Shown one piece after another: positions 26,853-36,030 of a stretch of DNA of 45,708 bases; the first letter of the stretch is position 1; each line of letters begins with the position of its first letter. A model generated the notes under the pieces. It searched no databases. It was not told the origin of the DNA and saw nothing but the letters and a program-made list of their open reading frames with translations. Source of the stretch: an uncultured Schlesneria sp. (lineage in GTDB: Bacteria > Planctomycetota > Planctomycetia > Planctomycetales > Planctomycetaceae). The DNA lies in assembly GCA_903858935.1 (NCBI GenBank), contig CAIOKO010000174.1, positions 1-45,708 on the forward strand, written 5' to 3'. The translations under genes and the position numbers were made by a program.

Positions 26853-27848
26853 ATGACTACGCCCGCCCCGATTCGAGTTGCTGTGACCGGCGCCGCCGGA
26901 CAGATTGGATATGCGTCATTATTTCGGCTCGCATCAGGTCAAATTTTCGGTGCACATCGTCCAGTAATTCTACATTTGATTGAAGTCCCGCCGGTAATGG
27001 CGGCTTTGGACGGGATTCATATGGAACTGGATGACTGTGCCTTCCCAACATTGGCTGGCGTGGTCAAGTGTGACAGCGACCATCTTGAAGAAGCGTTTCG
27101 GGACGTAAATTTCGTGATTCTGGTCGGAAGTATACCTCGTAAGCAAGGAATGGAACGATCCGATCTGATTCGAATCAACGGACCCATCTTTACGAATACA
27201 GGTAAAGCGATTCAGGCGGCTGCCGCTAAGGATGTCCGAGTCGTTGTCGTGGGAAACCCTTGTAATACCAACTGTCTGATTGCGATGTCCCACGCACCAG
27301 ATGTTCCTCGTGATCGCTGGTTTGCAATGACTCGACTTGATCAGAACCGCGCTGCTGCTCAACTCGCCCAGAAGTCAGGTAGACCAGTCGCTTCGGTTTC
27401 AAACCTGGCGATCTGGGGTAACCATTCGTCGACACAATATCCCGATTTTGTGAATGCCAAAATCGATGAAAAGCCCGTGACCAGCGTCATTTCGGATCAC
27501 GCATGGTTAAAGAATGACTTTGTCAGTACCGTTCAACAGCGTGGCGCCGCCGTCATTAAAGCTCGCGGTGCTTCCAGCGCCGCAAGTGCCGCAAACGCCG
27601 CTTTGGATACAGTCAAAAGTATCATTACGCCAACACCTGCAGGAGACTGCTTTAGTGCGGCCGTTTATTCTGACGGCAGCTATGGTATCGAATCAGGACT
27701 CGTTACAGGCTTACCTTTGAGCAGCGATGGCCGAAATTGGCGGGTACTTCCTGGATTCCAGGTCGATGAATTCAGCCGATCACAGATCGATAAGACTGTC
27801 GCTGAACTCAAGCAAGAGCGGGATACCGTTCGAGACCTCTTGCCCTAA
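26853..27848 (+). CDS. mdh: Malate dehydrogenase
   Basis: 331 residues of the cytosolic-type MDH family (MDH1-like). The NAD loop is [16 protein letters not shown], with a dimer-type loop [21 protein letters not shown], the catalytic region LDQNRA and the histidine in [12 protein letters not shown]. It converts malate to oxaloacetate in the TCA cycle. The ATG at 26853 has AGGAGAG at 26838-26844 (8-nt spacing); an in-frame TTG one codon upstream is less likely. It stands alone after a 185-bp gap, so it probably has its own promoter. Confidence 0.94.
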   Translation: MTTPAPIRVAVTGAAGQIGYASLFRLASGQIFGAHRPVILHLIEVPPVMAALDGIHMELDDCAFPTLAGVVKCDSDHLEEAFRDVNFVILVGSIPRKQGMERSDLIRINGPIFTNTGKAIQAAAAKDVRVVVVGNPCNTNCLIAMSHAPDVPRDRWFAMTRLDQNRAAAQLAQKSGRPVASVSNLAIWGNHSSTQYPDFVNAKIDEKPVTSVISDHAWLKNDFVSTVQQRGAAVIKARGASSAASAANAALDTVKSIITPTPAGDCFSAAVYSDGSYGIESGLVTGLPLSSDGRNWRVLPGFQVDEFSRSQIDKTVAELKQERDTVRDLLP

Positions 27849-27920
27849 GGCGTCAGGCAATGCCTGAATGCTCCGTGAACTGAAGCTGGAAACTCGATTG
27901 GAAGAAAACAATTCCGCCTT

Positions 27921-28037
27921 CCCTGCGGAGGTGGAGTTGTGGGGCTTTGCCTTAGGAATTTGCATCGTATCGTATTGCTTGAATATCGGCTCGTGCTGGT
28001 TCAAAGGCCAGATGACCACCTCCGCAGGGGAGGTGGT
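27921..28037. repeat. Inverted repeats in the mdh-hpnE gap
   Basis: CCCTGCGGAGGTGG (27921-27934) is the exact reverse complement of 28016-28029. The second copy is itself half of a perfect 9-bp hairpin (28015-28023 with 28029-28037). No T-run follows. It may be a transcript-end structure or an extragenic palindrome. The remaining bases of 27849-28119 show no gene. Confidence 0.6.
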
Positions 28038-28119
28038 GAGATGACGCCTGATCGAGTTGACCCTCGGCTGAATTTGTATTGCGTCCTATTTCGCCCAGCC
28101 ATTCATCGGAGCTTTGAAT

Positions 28120-29559
28120 TTGACTCGGATCGTCATTGTCGGTGGAGGGCTGGCCGGGCTGGCGGCAGCCGTCGCACTGACGGCAAGAGGTTTTCCCTGC
28201 ACGATCATCGAGTCGCGTCCCAGGCTTGGTGGCCGGGCGAGTTCGTTCCATGATTCGACAACCGATACCGATATCGACAACTGCCAGCATGTGACGCTCG
28301 GCTGTTGTACAAACTTTCGTCATTTCTGTCAGACAACGGGAATCGCCGAGTTTTTTCGGCGTGAGCCAGCTCTTTATTTCATTGGTCCGTCTGGCAGGGC
28401 CGATCGATTCGCCGCCGGTTCGCTTCCTGCGCCACTGCATTTGACGGGCGCATTCGCCCACTTGTCTTATCTTTCATGGAAGGACAAGTACTCGCTTGCA
28501 ACCGCATTAAGGTCACTGGCTCGTCCCGTCAGCGAACGGGATGAATCAGAATCGTTCGCGAAATGGCTGGTTCGCCACGGGCAGTCTCAAAGGGTCATCG
28601 ATCGGTTCTGGTTTGTGGTGCTGGTCAGTGCTTTAAGCGAGTCACTTGAGCGGATTTCAGTCAGTCACGCACGCAAAGTATTTGTGGACGCTTTTCTTGC
28701 ACATCGCGATGGCTGGTTCGTTGATGTCCCCGACGTTCCTCTCGAAGTGCTCTACGGAGGTCGCTTAACCGATTGGCTCACGTCACGAGGAACGACTATT
28801 CGATTGCTGAAATCTGCAGAAGAGGTTGAGCTTGAGAACAATCGCGTGACCTGTATTCGGCTTGGGTCAAACGAAGTCGTTGCTGGTGACGAATTTGTGG
28901 TGGCGCTCCCGTTCTTCCGCGTTCTGTCCGTCTTGCCAGAGTCCTTGACAACGCATGCAGACTTGCAGGGGATTAAGCAGCTTGAAGCAGCGCCGATTTC
29001 CAGCATCCACCTGTGGTTTGATCGTCCGATTACCGACTTACCTCATGCTGTTTTAGTCGACCGACTGTGTCAGTGGGTCTTCAACCGAACTGCAAATAAG
29101 GCTGTTCAAATCCGACAAGGATCAGAAACCAATTTGACTGAGATTCCCCTTGTAGATGCGTACTATTACCAGATAGTCATCAGCGCCAGTCACGATCTGG
29201 AGGAACTCAAAAAAGACGAGATTCAGCAACAAGTTTTGAAAGAACTTACTCAAGTCTGGCCGATCGTCGCAGAAGCCAAACTTTTGCATTCTCGACAGGT
29301 GACGGAACATCGAGCCGTCTTTTCGCCAGTGCCAGGCGTCGACGCATTACGACCTGCTCAACAATCGCCTGTGGCGAACCTGCAATTGGCTGGCGATTGG
29401 ACTCGAACAGGATGGCCGGCAACAATGGAAGGAGCTGTCCGAAGCGGTTACCTCGCTGCGTCAAACATCCTGAAAAGGCTGGGGCATCACGACGATGTCA
29501 TACAGCCCGACTTACCGATCGCAACACTTTCGCGTTTGATGTTTGGGTTGCGATCGTAA
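28120..29559 (+). CDS. hpnE: Hydroxysqualene dehydroxylase (squalene-associated FAD-dependent desaturase)
   Basis: 479 residues. The N-terminal FAD site is VIVGGGLAGLAAAVAL, followed by ESRPRLGGRASSF and the HpnE-typical DNCQHVTLGCCTNF. The C-terminal FAD contact is LQLAGDWTRTGWPATMEGA. HpnE performs the last, reductive step of bacterial squalene synthesis from hydroxysqualene. I place the start at TTG 28120 because GGAG at 28108-28111 is 8 nt away; a TTG two codons earlier is too close to it. No hpnC or hpnD is present in the window, so the pathway is completed elsewhere. Squalene or hopanoid synthesis is known in planctomycetes. Confidence 0.9.
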   Translation: MTRIVIVGGGLAGLAAAVALTARGFPCTIIESRPRLGGRASSFHDSTTDTDIDNCQHVTLGCCTNFRHFCQTTGIAEFFRREPALYFIGPSGRADRFAAGSLPAPLHLTGAFAHLSYLSWKDKYSLATALRSLARPVSERDESESFAKWLVRHGQSQRVIDRFWFVVLVSALSESLERISVSHARKVFVDAFLAHRDGWFVDVPDVPLEVLYGGRLTDWLTSRGTTIRLLKSAEEVELENNRVTCIRLGSNEVVAGDEFVVALPFFRVLSVLPESLTTHADLQGIKQLEAAPISSIHLWFDRPITDLPHAVLVDRLCQWVFNRTANKAVQIRQGSETNLTEIPLVDAYYYQIVISASHDLEELKKDEIQQQVLKELTQVWPIVAEAKLLHSRQVTEHRAVFSPVPGVDALRPAQQSPVANLQLAGDWTRTGWPATMEGAVRSGYLAASNILKRLGHHDDVIQPDLPIATLSRLMFGLRS

Positions 29560-29771
29560 AAACACGCAGACTGGTTGTTTTTGTCACACCTGCCAAGTGG
29601 TATCCGAATACGGAAACTCGGTTCGATACCGATGACTATTCGAACGAAGTCAAATCGATGAGAATGGAGCTTGCAGTTTATTGAATACAAGACCATCGTC
29701 TTCCGGAATGGTTTGCAACCGTTGATGATTGCTTAAACGGTTTCTGGATTCGATAGAAACGGAGTGAGTTT

Positions 29772-30344
29772 GTGGCTGTACCGATCCTTCAATCATTGTT
29801 ATTGGCAGATCACGTTTATCGCGACCAGTCGACAGGTAAGCATATTATTTGCGGTGTGTTTTCGACGATCTTTTTCACACCCAATGTCCAACAAAATCAA
29901 TCACAGCCTGCTGGCGGCGGCGGAAACGGCGAGTCCGGAAATCGTAGCGGTGGAAACTTGGTTGGTGGCGGCGAGGGAGGTGGATCGGGTGGTGGACGGA
30001 TTGAAGGCGGCCCCCCGACGACGAAATCTCAACCAATCCAGAGCTTGATGCAGGCCGGCTCTCCTTTCGCGTACTTCAGTGTGACGGAATTGACGGGGCG
30101 CAAGACGTTTGAAGTTCGTTATGTTGATCTGCATGACAACCGCGTATTGTTTCAGGCGGAAGTTCCAATCGAATGTGATGACCCACTAAAGACCATTGAA
30201 GTATCATTGCCTTTGCCGCGTCTGCCACTCGTCGCACTTGAAGAACGCTCCTATGCCCTCGAAGTTCTTTGTGAAGGAACGCTGTTGGGAAGTCATAGGG
30301 TGCTGGCAAGAATCACACCGGGAAGTGCTCCGCAAAACACATAG
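29772..30344 (+). CDS. DUF6941-like protein with internal glycine-rich insert
   Basis: 190 residues, function unknown. The N-terminus (LLLADHVYRDQSTGKHIICG) and the C-terminal beta-rich half resemble DUF6941-type bacterial proteins, an assignment made from memory of the family pattern. Residues 48-80 are a low-complexity Gly/Ser/Asn stretch that splits the domain and is unusual in such a short cytosolic protein. GTG at 29772 is supported by GGAG at 29761-29764 with 7-nt spacing. No signal peptide. Confidence 0.7.
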   Translation: MAVPILQSLLLADHVYRDQSTGKHIICGVFSTIFFTPNVQQNQSQPAGGGGNGESGNRSGGNLVGGGEGGGSGGGRIEGGPPTTKSQPIQSLMQAGSPFAYFSVTELTGRKTFEVRYVDLHDNRVLFQAEVPIECDDPLKTIEVSLPLPRLPLVALEERSYALEVLCEGTLLGSHRVLARITPGSAPQNT

Positions 30345-30501
30345 TTCATTCGCAAACCATAGGATGCTTCATGAGGAACTTTCGACAATATAAGAACGAT
30401 TAATTTTTCCTTTGAACGCATCACCACGTTGCAAGATTTGTTAACTGTTTGTGATTACCAAACTTCCGACAGAGACCTCAATAGCGAATCGGAGCGATGT
30501 A

Positions 30502-32028
30502 ATGGATCGACGAGACTGGATCAAGACGGTGGCGGTTGGATCTGTTGCAGGACTCGCGACTGCATCGTTGAATGCTGACGGTGCCGACGGTGCCGATGTA
30601 CAAACGCGAAAATCGGGTGTGATACCAATCGAAAACGCTCAGCCCGGTTCGCTCGACTGGCAGTTAACTCGTGTCCGGCTCGATAAAAACCTTGGCTTCC
30701 GAACGCCGTGGATCGAAGGCTATTGCTCGAAACAAAGTGTTGCAGCAAACGAGTCGATCGACATCTTTGTCTCGACCGATCCCGTGCGACCATTCAAGAT
30801 CGAGGTCTTTCGCACTGGATACTACGCCGGCCGTGGTGCTCGATTGATGACCACGCTTGGACCATTTCCGGGGAAGAAGCAGCCGACACCGACACCAGGC
30901 GAAAAGAATCTGCATGAGTGCCGCTGGGAAGCAACAACAACGCTCAAGATTCCTGCCGATTGGACGAGTGGTGTTTATCTTGGCCGATTGAGCCTGATTG
31001 AAGACGATCCCGCCTCAGGGTATTGGCAAAGCTACGTCGTCTTCATCGTTCGTGACGATCGACCGGCCGATATCCTTGTCCAATGCTCAGATAACACGTG
31101 GCAAGCATATAACCAATGGCCCCAGAATTACTCGGTCTATACGCATCCGAAGGGGAACCAGGGGCCCTGGGCTGACGTCAGCTTTGATCGACCTTACGCC
31201 AAATATCCTCAGATCTATGAAAACCCTCAGTCGATCGGATCAGGTGAATGGCTCTGCTTCGAGTTCCCCATGTCGTATTGGCTTGAGCAGCAGGGGTACG
31301 ACGTCACTTATTGCTCGAACAGCGATATGTTGACGCCAGATCGAGGGCTGAAGTGTAAAGCGTTTCTCAGCGTGGGCCACGACGAATATTGGAATATCAA
31401 GCAATACGAAAGCGTGGTAAAGCTAAGAGATTCGGGAGTCAACCTGCTCTTTTTCTCTGGCAATTCGGTCTGCTGGGTGACACCGTACCGTGACAGTTTT
31501 GATCGACGCCCGAACCGGATCATGTTTCGCGGCGGGCCCTACGGCGGCAAGCACACCTACGCTGAGTTGCGAGAGAAGCTGAACGGGCCGTTCCCTCATC
31601 GCGGGCCCGATGAAGGCTATCTCATCGGTGCTCGCAATGTTGAACCAGTGAATGGCGGAGGTGACTGGATTTGTACAAAGCCCGATCACTGGATTTTCGA
31701 AGGGACTGGAATGAAGGCGGGAGACCGCATTCCTGGTCTGGTCGGATGGGAGTATCACGGGGAGCCTCCAGCCGATATTCCTGGCCTGGAAATTCTCGGA
31801 GAAGGGACAGCTCTTGTCGGGGGAACGCAGCCTCAGCACTGGACCGCGACAATCTATCCAGGTCCAAAAAACAACTTTGTTTTCAACGCTTCGACGATTT
31901 TCTGGTGCCAGGATCTTTCGAGTCCACCGGGTCACATGCTGCCGTGGTCACACTGGAGCCGTCCGCACGGTCCTGATGAGCGCGTACAACGGATTACACA
32001 CAATCTGATCCAAAGAGCTATTCGTTGA
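30502..32028 (+). CDS. Tat-exported N,N-dimethylformamidase beta-subunit-like protein
   Basis: 508 residues. ATG at 30502 follows GGAG by 7 nt and opens a Tat-like signal (DRRDWIKTVAVGSVAGLATA), placing the protein in the periplasm. The mature part resembles the large subunit of N,N-dimethylformamidase: an N-terminal beta-domain, then FRTGYYAGRGARL, QAYNQWPQNYSVY and the GHDEYWN motif, whose tyrosine corresponds to an iron ligand in the characterised enzyme as I recall it. A small (alpha) subunit is absent nearby. The natural substrate is unlikely to be dimethylformamide; an amide or glycan-related role is open. The open frame extends to 30451, but the shorter start fits signal and ribosome site better. 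Confidence 0.85.
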   Translation: MDRRDWIKTVAVGSVAGLATASLNADGADGADVQTRKSGVIPIENAQPGSLDWQLTRVRLDKNLGFRTPWIEGYCSKQSVAANESIDIFVSTDPVRPFKIEVFRTGYYAGRGARLMTTLGPFPGKKQPTPTPGEKNLHECRWEATTTLKIPADWTSGVYLGRLSLIEDDPASGYWQSYVVFIVRDDRPADILVQCSDNTWQAYNQWPQNYSVYTHPKGNQGPWADVSFDRPYAKYPQIYENPQSIGSGEWLCFEFPMSYWLEQQGYDVTYCSNSDMLTPDRGLKCKAFLSVGHDEYWNIKQYESVVKLRDSGVNLLFFSGNSVCWVTPYRDSFDRRPNRIMFRGGPYGGKHTYAELREKLNGPFPHRGPDEGYLIGARNVEPVNGGGDWICTKPDHWIFEGTGMKAGDRIPGLVGWEYHGEPPADIPGLEILGEGTALVGGTQPQHWTATIYPGPKNNFVFNASTIFWCQDLSSPPGHMLPWSHWSRPHGPDERVQRITHNLIQRAIR

Positions 32029-32033
32029 AATGG

Positions 32034-32064
32034 CGTGCGACTCCTTTCGCACGTTATATCGCTA
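32034..32064 (+). terminator. Weak hairpin between convergent genes
   Basis: CGTGCGA (32034-32040) pairs with TCGCACG (32047-32053) around a 6-nt loop, followed on the plus strand by a T-rich stretch. It sits 5 nt after the dimethylformamidase-like gene and before the convergent prfB end. The stem is short and the T-run broken, so this is a possible rather than clear terminator. Confidence 0.4.
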
Positions 32065-32108
32065 TTTTCACGAAAGCTGAAACCACTCACCCAAGGGCAA
32101 TCGATCGC

Positions 32109-33234
32109 TTACTTTCTTTGAGTCATCTGCAGGCACCACCGGAGATAAGCTTCAATCCAGGGATCTAGTTCGCCATCTAGCGTCGCCAACGGATGCGAAG
32201 TTTTGTATTCGGATCGGTTATCTTTGCAATACGATTCAGGGTGCAGGACGTAGCTGCGGATCGTTTCACCACCGAATCCGATTCGCGACTTCTCGCCGCG
32301 GCGGGCGGCAGTCTCGGCATCGCGCTTATCCGTTTCCATCTGGTAAAGTTTGGCAATCATCATCTTACGCGCAAGAGCACGGTTCTGATGCTGGCTTCGT
32401 TCGTTTTGGCATTGCACGACGGCATTCGTCGGCAAGTGGGTCAATCGAATCGCTGAATCGGTCTTATTAACTTTCTGACCGCCCGCTCCACTGGCCCGAC
32501 AGATATCTTCTCGGATGATTTTCGGATCATCCCATTCAATCTCGATTGAAATACTGTCATCAAGCTCGGGCGTCACATCGACGGCCGCAAACGACGTCTG
32601 CCGGCGATGAGCCGAGTCGAATGGACTCATCCGAATCAATCGGTGATTGCCCGTTTCGCCTTTTAACAGGCCGAACACATAGGGACCGCGGATAATAAGG
32701 GTCGCCGAGTGAATCCCTGCTTCTTCCGCTGGAGACGAATCGAGCAATTCCGTGGCAAACCCTTTGTTCTCTGCCCAACGCTGATACATGCGGACAAGCA
32801 TCTCGGCAAAATCTTGTGCGTCAGTTCCGCCTTCGCCCGCCTGGACGGAAAGATACGCCGAATTCGCGTCTTCAGGGGCCGACAACATCGCCTGTAACTC
32901 GACTTCTTCAAACTGTTTTTGAAGTCGTGCGACCGTCTCCTCGATTTCTGCAATGGTTTCGGGCGAGTCTTCTGCCTCGGCAAATTCGACCAGAACGGCA
33001 AGATCTTCAGATCCTGAAAACAAGTCATTGATGGGCTTAAGAACCCCGTTCAACGTCTTGAGCTCGGTCACTTGAGCTTGTGCCTTCTCCTGATTATCCC
33101 AGAAGCCGGGCTGCCCCATCGCATCATTGATCTGCGCGATCCTGTGATTCTTGGTATCGCAGTCAAAGAGACCCCCGCAAAAGGATGATGCGGTCAATCA
33201 ACTTCTGGCACTGGTCTTTGAGCTCATTTTCCAT
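32109..33234 (-). CDS. prfB: Peptide chain release factor 2, with programmed +1 frameshift
   Basis: RF2 recognises UGA and UAA. The gene is read in two frames: frame 0 starts at ATG 33232-33234 and gives 23 residues (MENELKDQCQ... ending LLRGSL), reaching an in-frame UGA at 33163-33165. Skipping one base there continues at GAC (33162-33164) to give 374 residues in all, close to the 365 of E. coli. The SPF anticodon tripeptide falls at residues 203-205 and the GGQ catalytic loop at 251-253. A start inside the second frame (33195-33197) would wrongly omit the true N-terminus. The gene is convergent with the dimethylformamidase-like gene, and the Gfo/Idh gene lies upstream on the same strand. 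Confidence 0.95.
33162..33178 (-). promoter_or_regulatory. RF2 autoregulatory +1 frameshift signal
   Basis: Read on the minus strand the site is CGGGGG TCT CTT TGA C: an internal Shine-Dalgarno-like G-run, a 3-nt spacer, the slippery CUU codon, the UGA stop and the C context. This is the same arrangement and spacing as in E. coli prfB. Low RF2 leaves UGA unread and promotes the shift, so RF2 controls its own level (established mechanism). Confidence 0.95.
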
Positions 33235-33379
33235 GACAGTTTTTCAATTCTCAAAAATCGATTCGATTTATCACAGCATCGACACATGTCTGATGCTCTG
33301 GGTTCACGTGCAAAAGTTCGCTGGCCGAAGTATATCGACTGTCCGAAAAAAATCGACCGGACAACTTGATTGTGCCGCT

Positions 33380-34489
33380 TTAAGAACACATGAGTATCTC
33401 GTCCAGCTCGACAGCACGATGTTCCCGCGCCGATAAATAACACGCTTCAACAAGAGCCATTGTTTTCAGGTTGTCGTCACCACCGATTTCAGGCATTGCC
33501 TGGTCCTCCAGAGCACACAAAAGTTGAGCCATGGGGCCAACAAAAGCGTCCGGAAACCAGACTTCATCCCAGGACGGACGATGCCAATCTGGCGATTGAG
33601 TCGTTGTGTATTCGAGAGTACTTGGCGTCCGTTCCGGGTAGCTGGGCCAACCAATTGTTCCGCGAGCCAGTCCCGTCATTCCTTCGATACGCCACTTGAT
33701 TCCAATATCGGCAGCCGCCCCTTCTTTCGAGGGACCGGCCCAGACATCATCGCAACCCAGCGCTCGAAATCCGTTTGCATACTCAAGAATATATAAACAA
33801 ATTCCGTCCTCGTGAGGGAACTTCGTCCGTGGATCGGGCCGCACACTCGCAAAGACTCGGACGGGATCGCCAAACCAATACCGAAACGTGTCGAGGTGAT
33901 GAATGCTCATGATCCTGAGCGTGACCCATCCTTGCCGGGCCTGCCAGGGCATCCAGTGCGGTATCGCTCTCATATCGATAGTCGCCAGAACAGGTTCGCC
34001 GAGGTCGCCGCGATTCAATAAGGACTTGCAGGCCCTTACCGACTGGTCGTAACGCATATTCTGATTGACGGCTAACATGACACCGGCGTCTCGACAAAGC
34101 CGGACAATTTCGACCGCCTGTGCATAGTTTGCCCCGAGTGGCTTCTGAGCCAGAATCCCTCGAATATGACTCGAATGCTTCACAATTTCACGGATCATCG
34201 ACAACTGCAGGTCAGGAGGAACTGCAACGTCAACAACCTCAACTGCCGGGTTGGCCAGCATTTCAACCGCATCGGAATACACATGAGGAATCTGATGTCG
34301 AGCGGCCACCGATTCGGCCTGCTCGCGCCTTCTTGCCGCAATGGCAATCGGGTTGAACCCGGCATTGCGGTAAGCGACAAGATGACAGTCCGACATGATG
34401 AAACCCGCTCCGATACAACCGATCCCGATCGATTTATCGCGGGGCAATTTGGGAAGGTAGTCGAGTTCACCAGCCATTGTTGTGCTCAC
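33380..34489 (-). CDS. Gfo/Idh/MocA family oxidoreductase
   Basis: 369 residues with an NAD(P) domain ([20 protein letters not shown]), the variant [10 protein letters not shown] in place of EKP, NQNMRYD, and the [15 protein letters not shown] segment with conserved histidine and aspartate. It starts with GTG. It is the last gene of a five-gene minus-strand cluster, 44 nt beyond the E2 stop codon, so it is probably co-transcribed and acts on the same substrate as the rest, perhaps oxidising a sugar- or cyclitol-derived compound. Confidence 0.88.
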   Translation of the reverse strand: MSTTMAGELDYLPKLPRDKSIGIGCIGAGFIMSDCHLVAYRNAGFNPIAIAARRREQAESVAARHQIPHVYSDAVEMLANPAVEVVDVAVPPDLQLSMIREIVKHSSHIRGILAQKPLGANYAQAVEIVRLCRDAGVMLAVNQNMRYDQSVRACKSLLNRGDLGEPVLATIDMRAIPHWMPWQARQGWVTLRIMSIHHLDTFRYWFGDPVRVFASVRPDPRTKFPHEDGICLYILEYANGFRALGCDDVWAGPSKEGAAADIGIKWRIEGMTGLARGTIGWPSYPERTPSTLEYTTTQSPDWHRPSWDEVWFPDAFVGPMAQLLCALEDQAMPEIGGDDNLKTMALVEACYLSAREHRAVELDEILMCS

Positions 34490-34533
34490 AGTTCCGTGTT
34501 CTCAAGATGACGCTTTACCTGTTCATTCTGATT

Positions 34534-35901
34534 TCATCCGTCGCTGCGAAGTAGCCACGCCGAAGGATTTTCGATCGCCTGACTCACCGTTTGCAGAAAT
34601 CTTGCGGCCGGAGCACCATCGACGATCCTGTGATCGAACGTCAGGCTTAATGTCAGCTGATCGCGAGCAACAATCTTGTCATCAACCACGACAGGCTCGC
34701 GGCGAATCCGACCTAACCCAAGTACTGCGGTCTCAGGCAAGTTAATAATCGGCGTAAAAGCATCGATCCCGAAAGATCCCAGGTTCGAAATCGTAAAGAC
34801 GCCTCCCTGCATTTCCGAAACAACAAGCGTTCCCGCACGAGATTTCTCAATCAATTTAACCGTCTGATTCGCCAGCTCGAACAATCCGGTCGATCCAACA
34901 TCGCGGACAACGGGGACCACAAGTCCTCCTTCCGTATCCACTGCCAAACCAATATGAAGTCCATCAGACATCGAAGGAATCATCCATTGATCGCCTTCCG
35001 ATCTCGCTGCCAGAAGCGGGTGCTGTCTCAAAGCCAGTGACACCAGTTTCATGATAATGTCTGAGTACGACGGGATATTGGAGCCATTCGCGGCCTGTTT
35101 GAATTGAGTCCTTAGACCGACCAGATTTGTGGCGTCAATTTGCGTCATTAACGTCACCGATGCAGTCTGTTCCCGACTGGAGATCATTCGATTCGCAATC
35201 GTGCGACGACGCGACGAGACTGGGACCACCGTCAAGCCGGATAGCTGATTTAATTGTGGCTTTGCAGCCCTCACGTCGCGTTCGCGAACTCGACCACCTC
35301 GCCCCGTCCCATGAAGCCGACGCCAATCGATACCCAACTCTTTGGCGACTCGACGAGCACGCGGGCTGGCGACTTGCGCAGAATGTGCCTGCGGCGGCAT
35401 CGTTTTTCCTTTCGCAGTGGTACGCACGTCCTCAGCCATAATTCGTCCAGACGGGCCTGAACCTTCCAGCGCCGACAGACTCACCCCCCTTTCTCGTGCC
35501 AAACGTCTTACCGAAGGAGCCGCTGCGGGTGCCTCATGACCTTCAGCGAGTCGCGATGGGAGCGATTGAACAATCGCGGACGCCGATGGGGCATCGGACT
35601 TTGGTATCGAAGCGGACGTCGATGTGTTTGCATTGATTGAATTGGGTACCGCTTCTCCATCGCCAACCAGGAATCCAATGACGGCACCGACAGCCACGAC
35701 CGTTCCCGGTTTTGGAGCATCGTGGGGAATTCTCAGAATGCCACTGTCGACCGCCTCAATGTCTTGCGCGGCTTTCTCCCCTTCGAGTTCAAAAACCGCA
35801 TCTCCCGGTCTAACGACGTCCCCATCCTTTTTCAGCCAACGAACAAACGTACCCTCTTCCATCGACCAGCCGAGTCGCGGAATTGTGATCGAAAATGGCA
35901 T
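34534..35901 (-). CDS. 2-oxoacid dehydrogenase E2 (dihydrolipoyl acyltransferase) with two E3-binding domains
   Basis: 455 residues. A lipoyl domain at 1-80 carries the lipoyl lysine at K43 (ELEGEKAAQ). Two peripheral-subunit-binding domains follow, at about 128-160 (RRLARERGVSLSALEGSGPS) and 178-210 (ARRVAKELGIDWRRLHGTGR), linked by Ala/Pro/Ser-rich segments. The catalytic domain ends with HRIVDG at 424-429. It transfers an acyl group from E1 to CoA. Most E2s have one binding domain, so the tandem pair is unusual. ATG at 35899-35901 is preceded by AGGG; the frame extends upstream to 36012, but that extension is not E2-like. It directly follows the E1 gene. Confidence 0.9.
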   Translation of the reverse strand: MPFSITIPRLGWSMEEGTFVRWLKKDGDVVRPGDAVFELEGEKAAQDIEAVDSGILRIPHDAPKPGTVVAVGAVIGFLVGDGEAVPNSINANTSTSASIPKSDAPSASAIVQSLPSRLAEGHEAPAAAPSVRRLARERGVSLSALEGSGPSGRIMAEDVRTTAKGKTMPPQAHSAQVASPRARRVAKELGIDWRRLHGTGRGGRVRERDVRAAKPQLNQLSGLTVVPVSSRRRTIANRMISSREQTASVTLMTQIDATNLVGLRTQFKQAANGSNIPSYSDIIMKLVSLALRQHPLLAARSEGDQWMIPSMSDGLHIGLAVDTEGGLVVPVVRDVGSTGLFELANQTVKLIEKSRAGTLVVSEMQGGVFTISNLGSFGIDAFTPIINLPETAVLGLGRIRREPVVVDDKIVARDQLTLSLTFDHRIVDGAPAARFLQTVSQAIENPSAWLLRSDG

Positions 35902-36030
35902 GTTGAAAGCCCTGAAAGAGAAGGATAACTGGAAGAACAATGAATTTATGGCACAGGAAAAAAGACGTTTGGTGCCTTCAGACGGAAGCTCGCATCTGTC
36001 TGATTCATCCATCTGCCTTAAATCGGTTCG

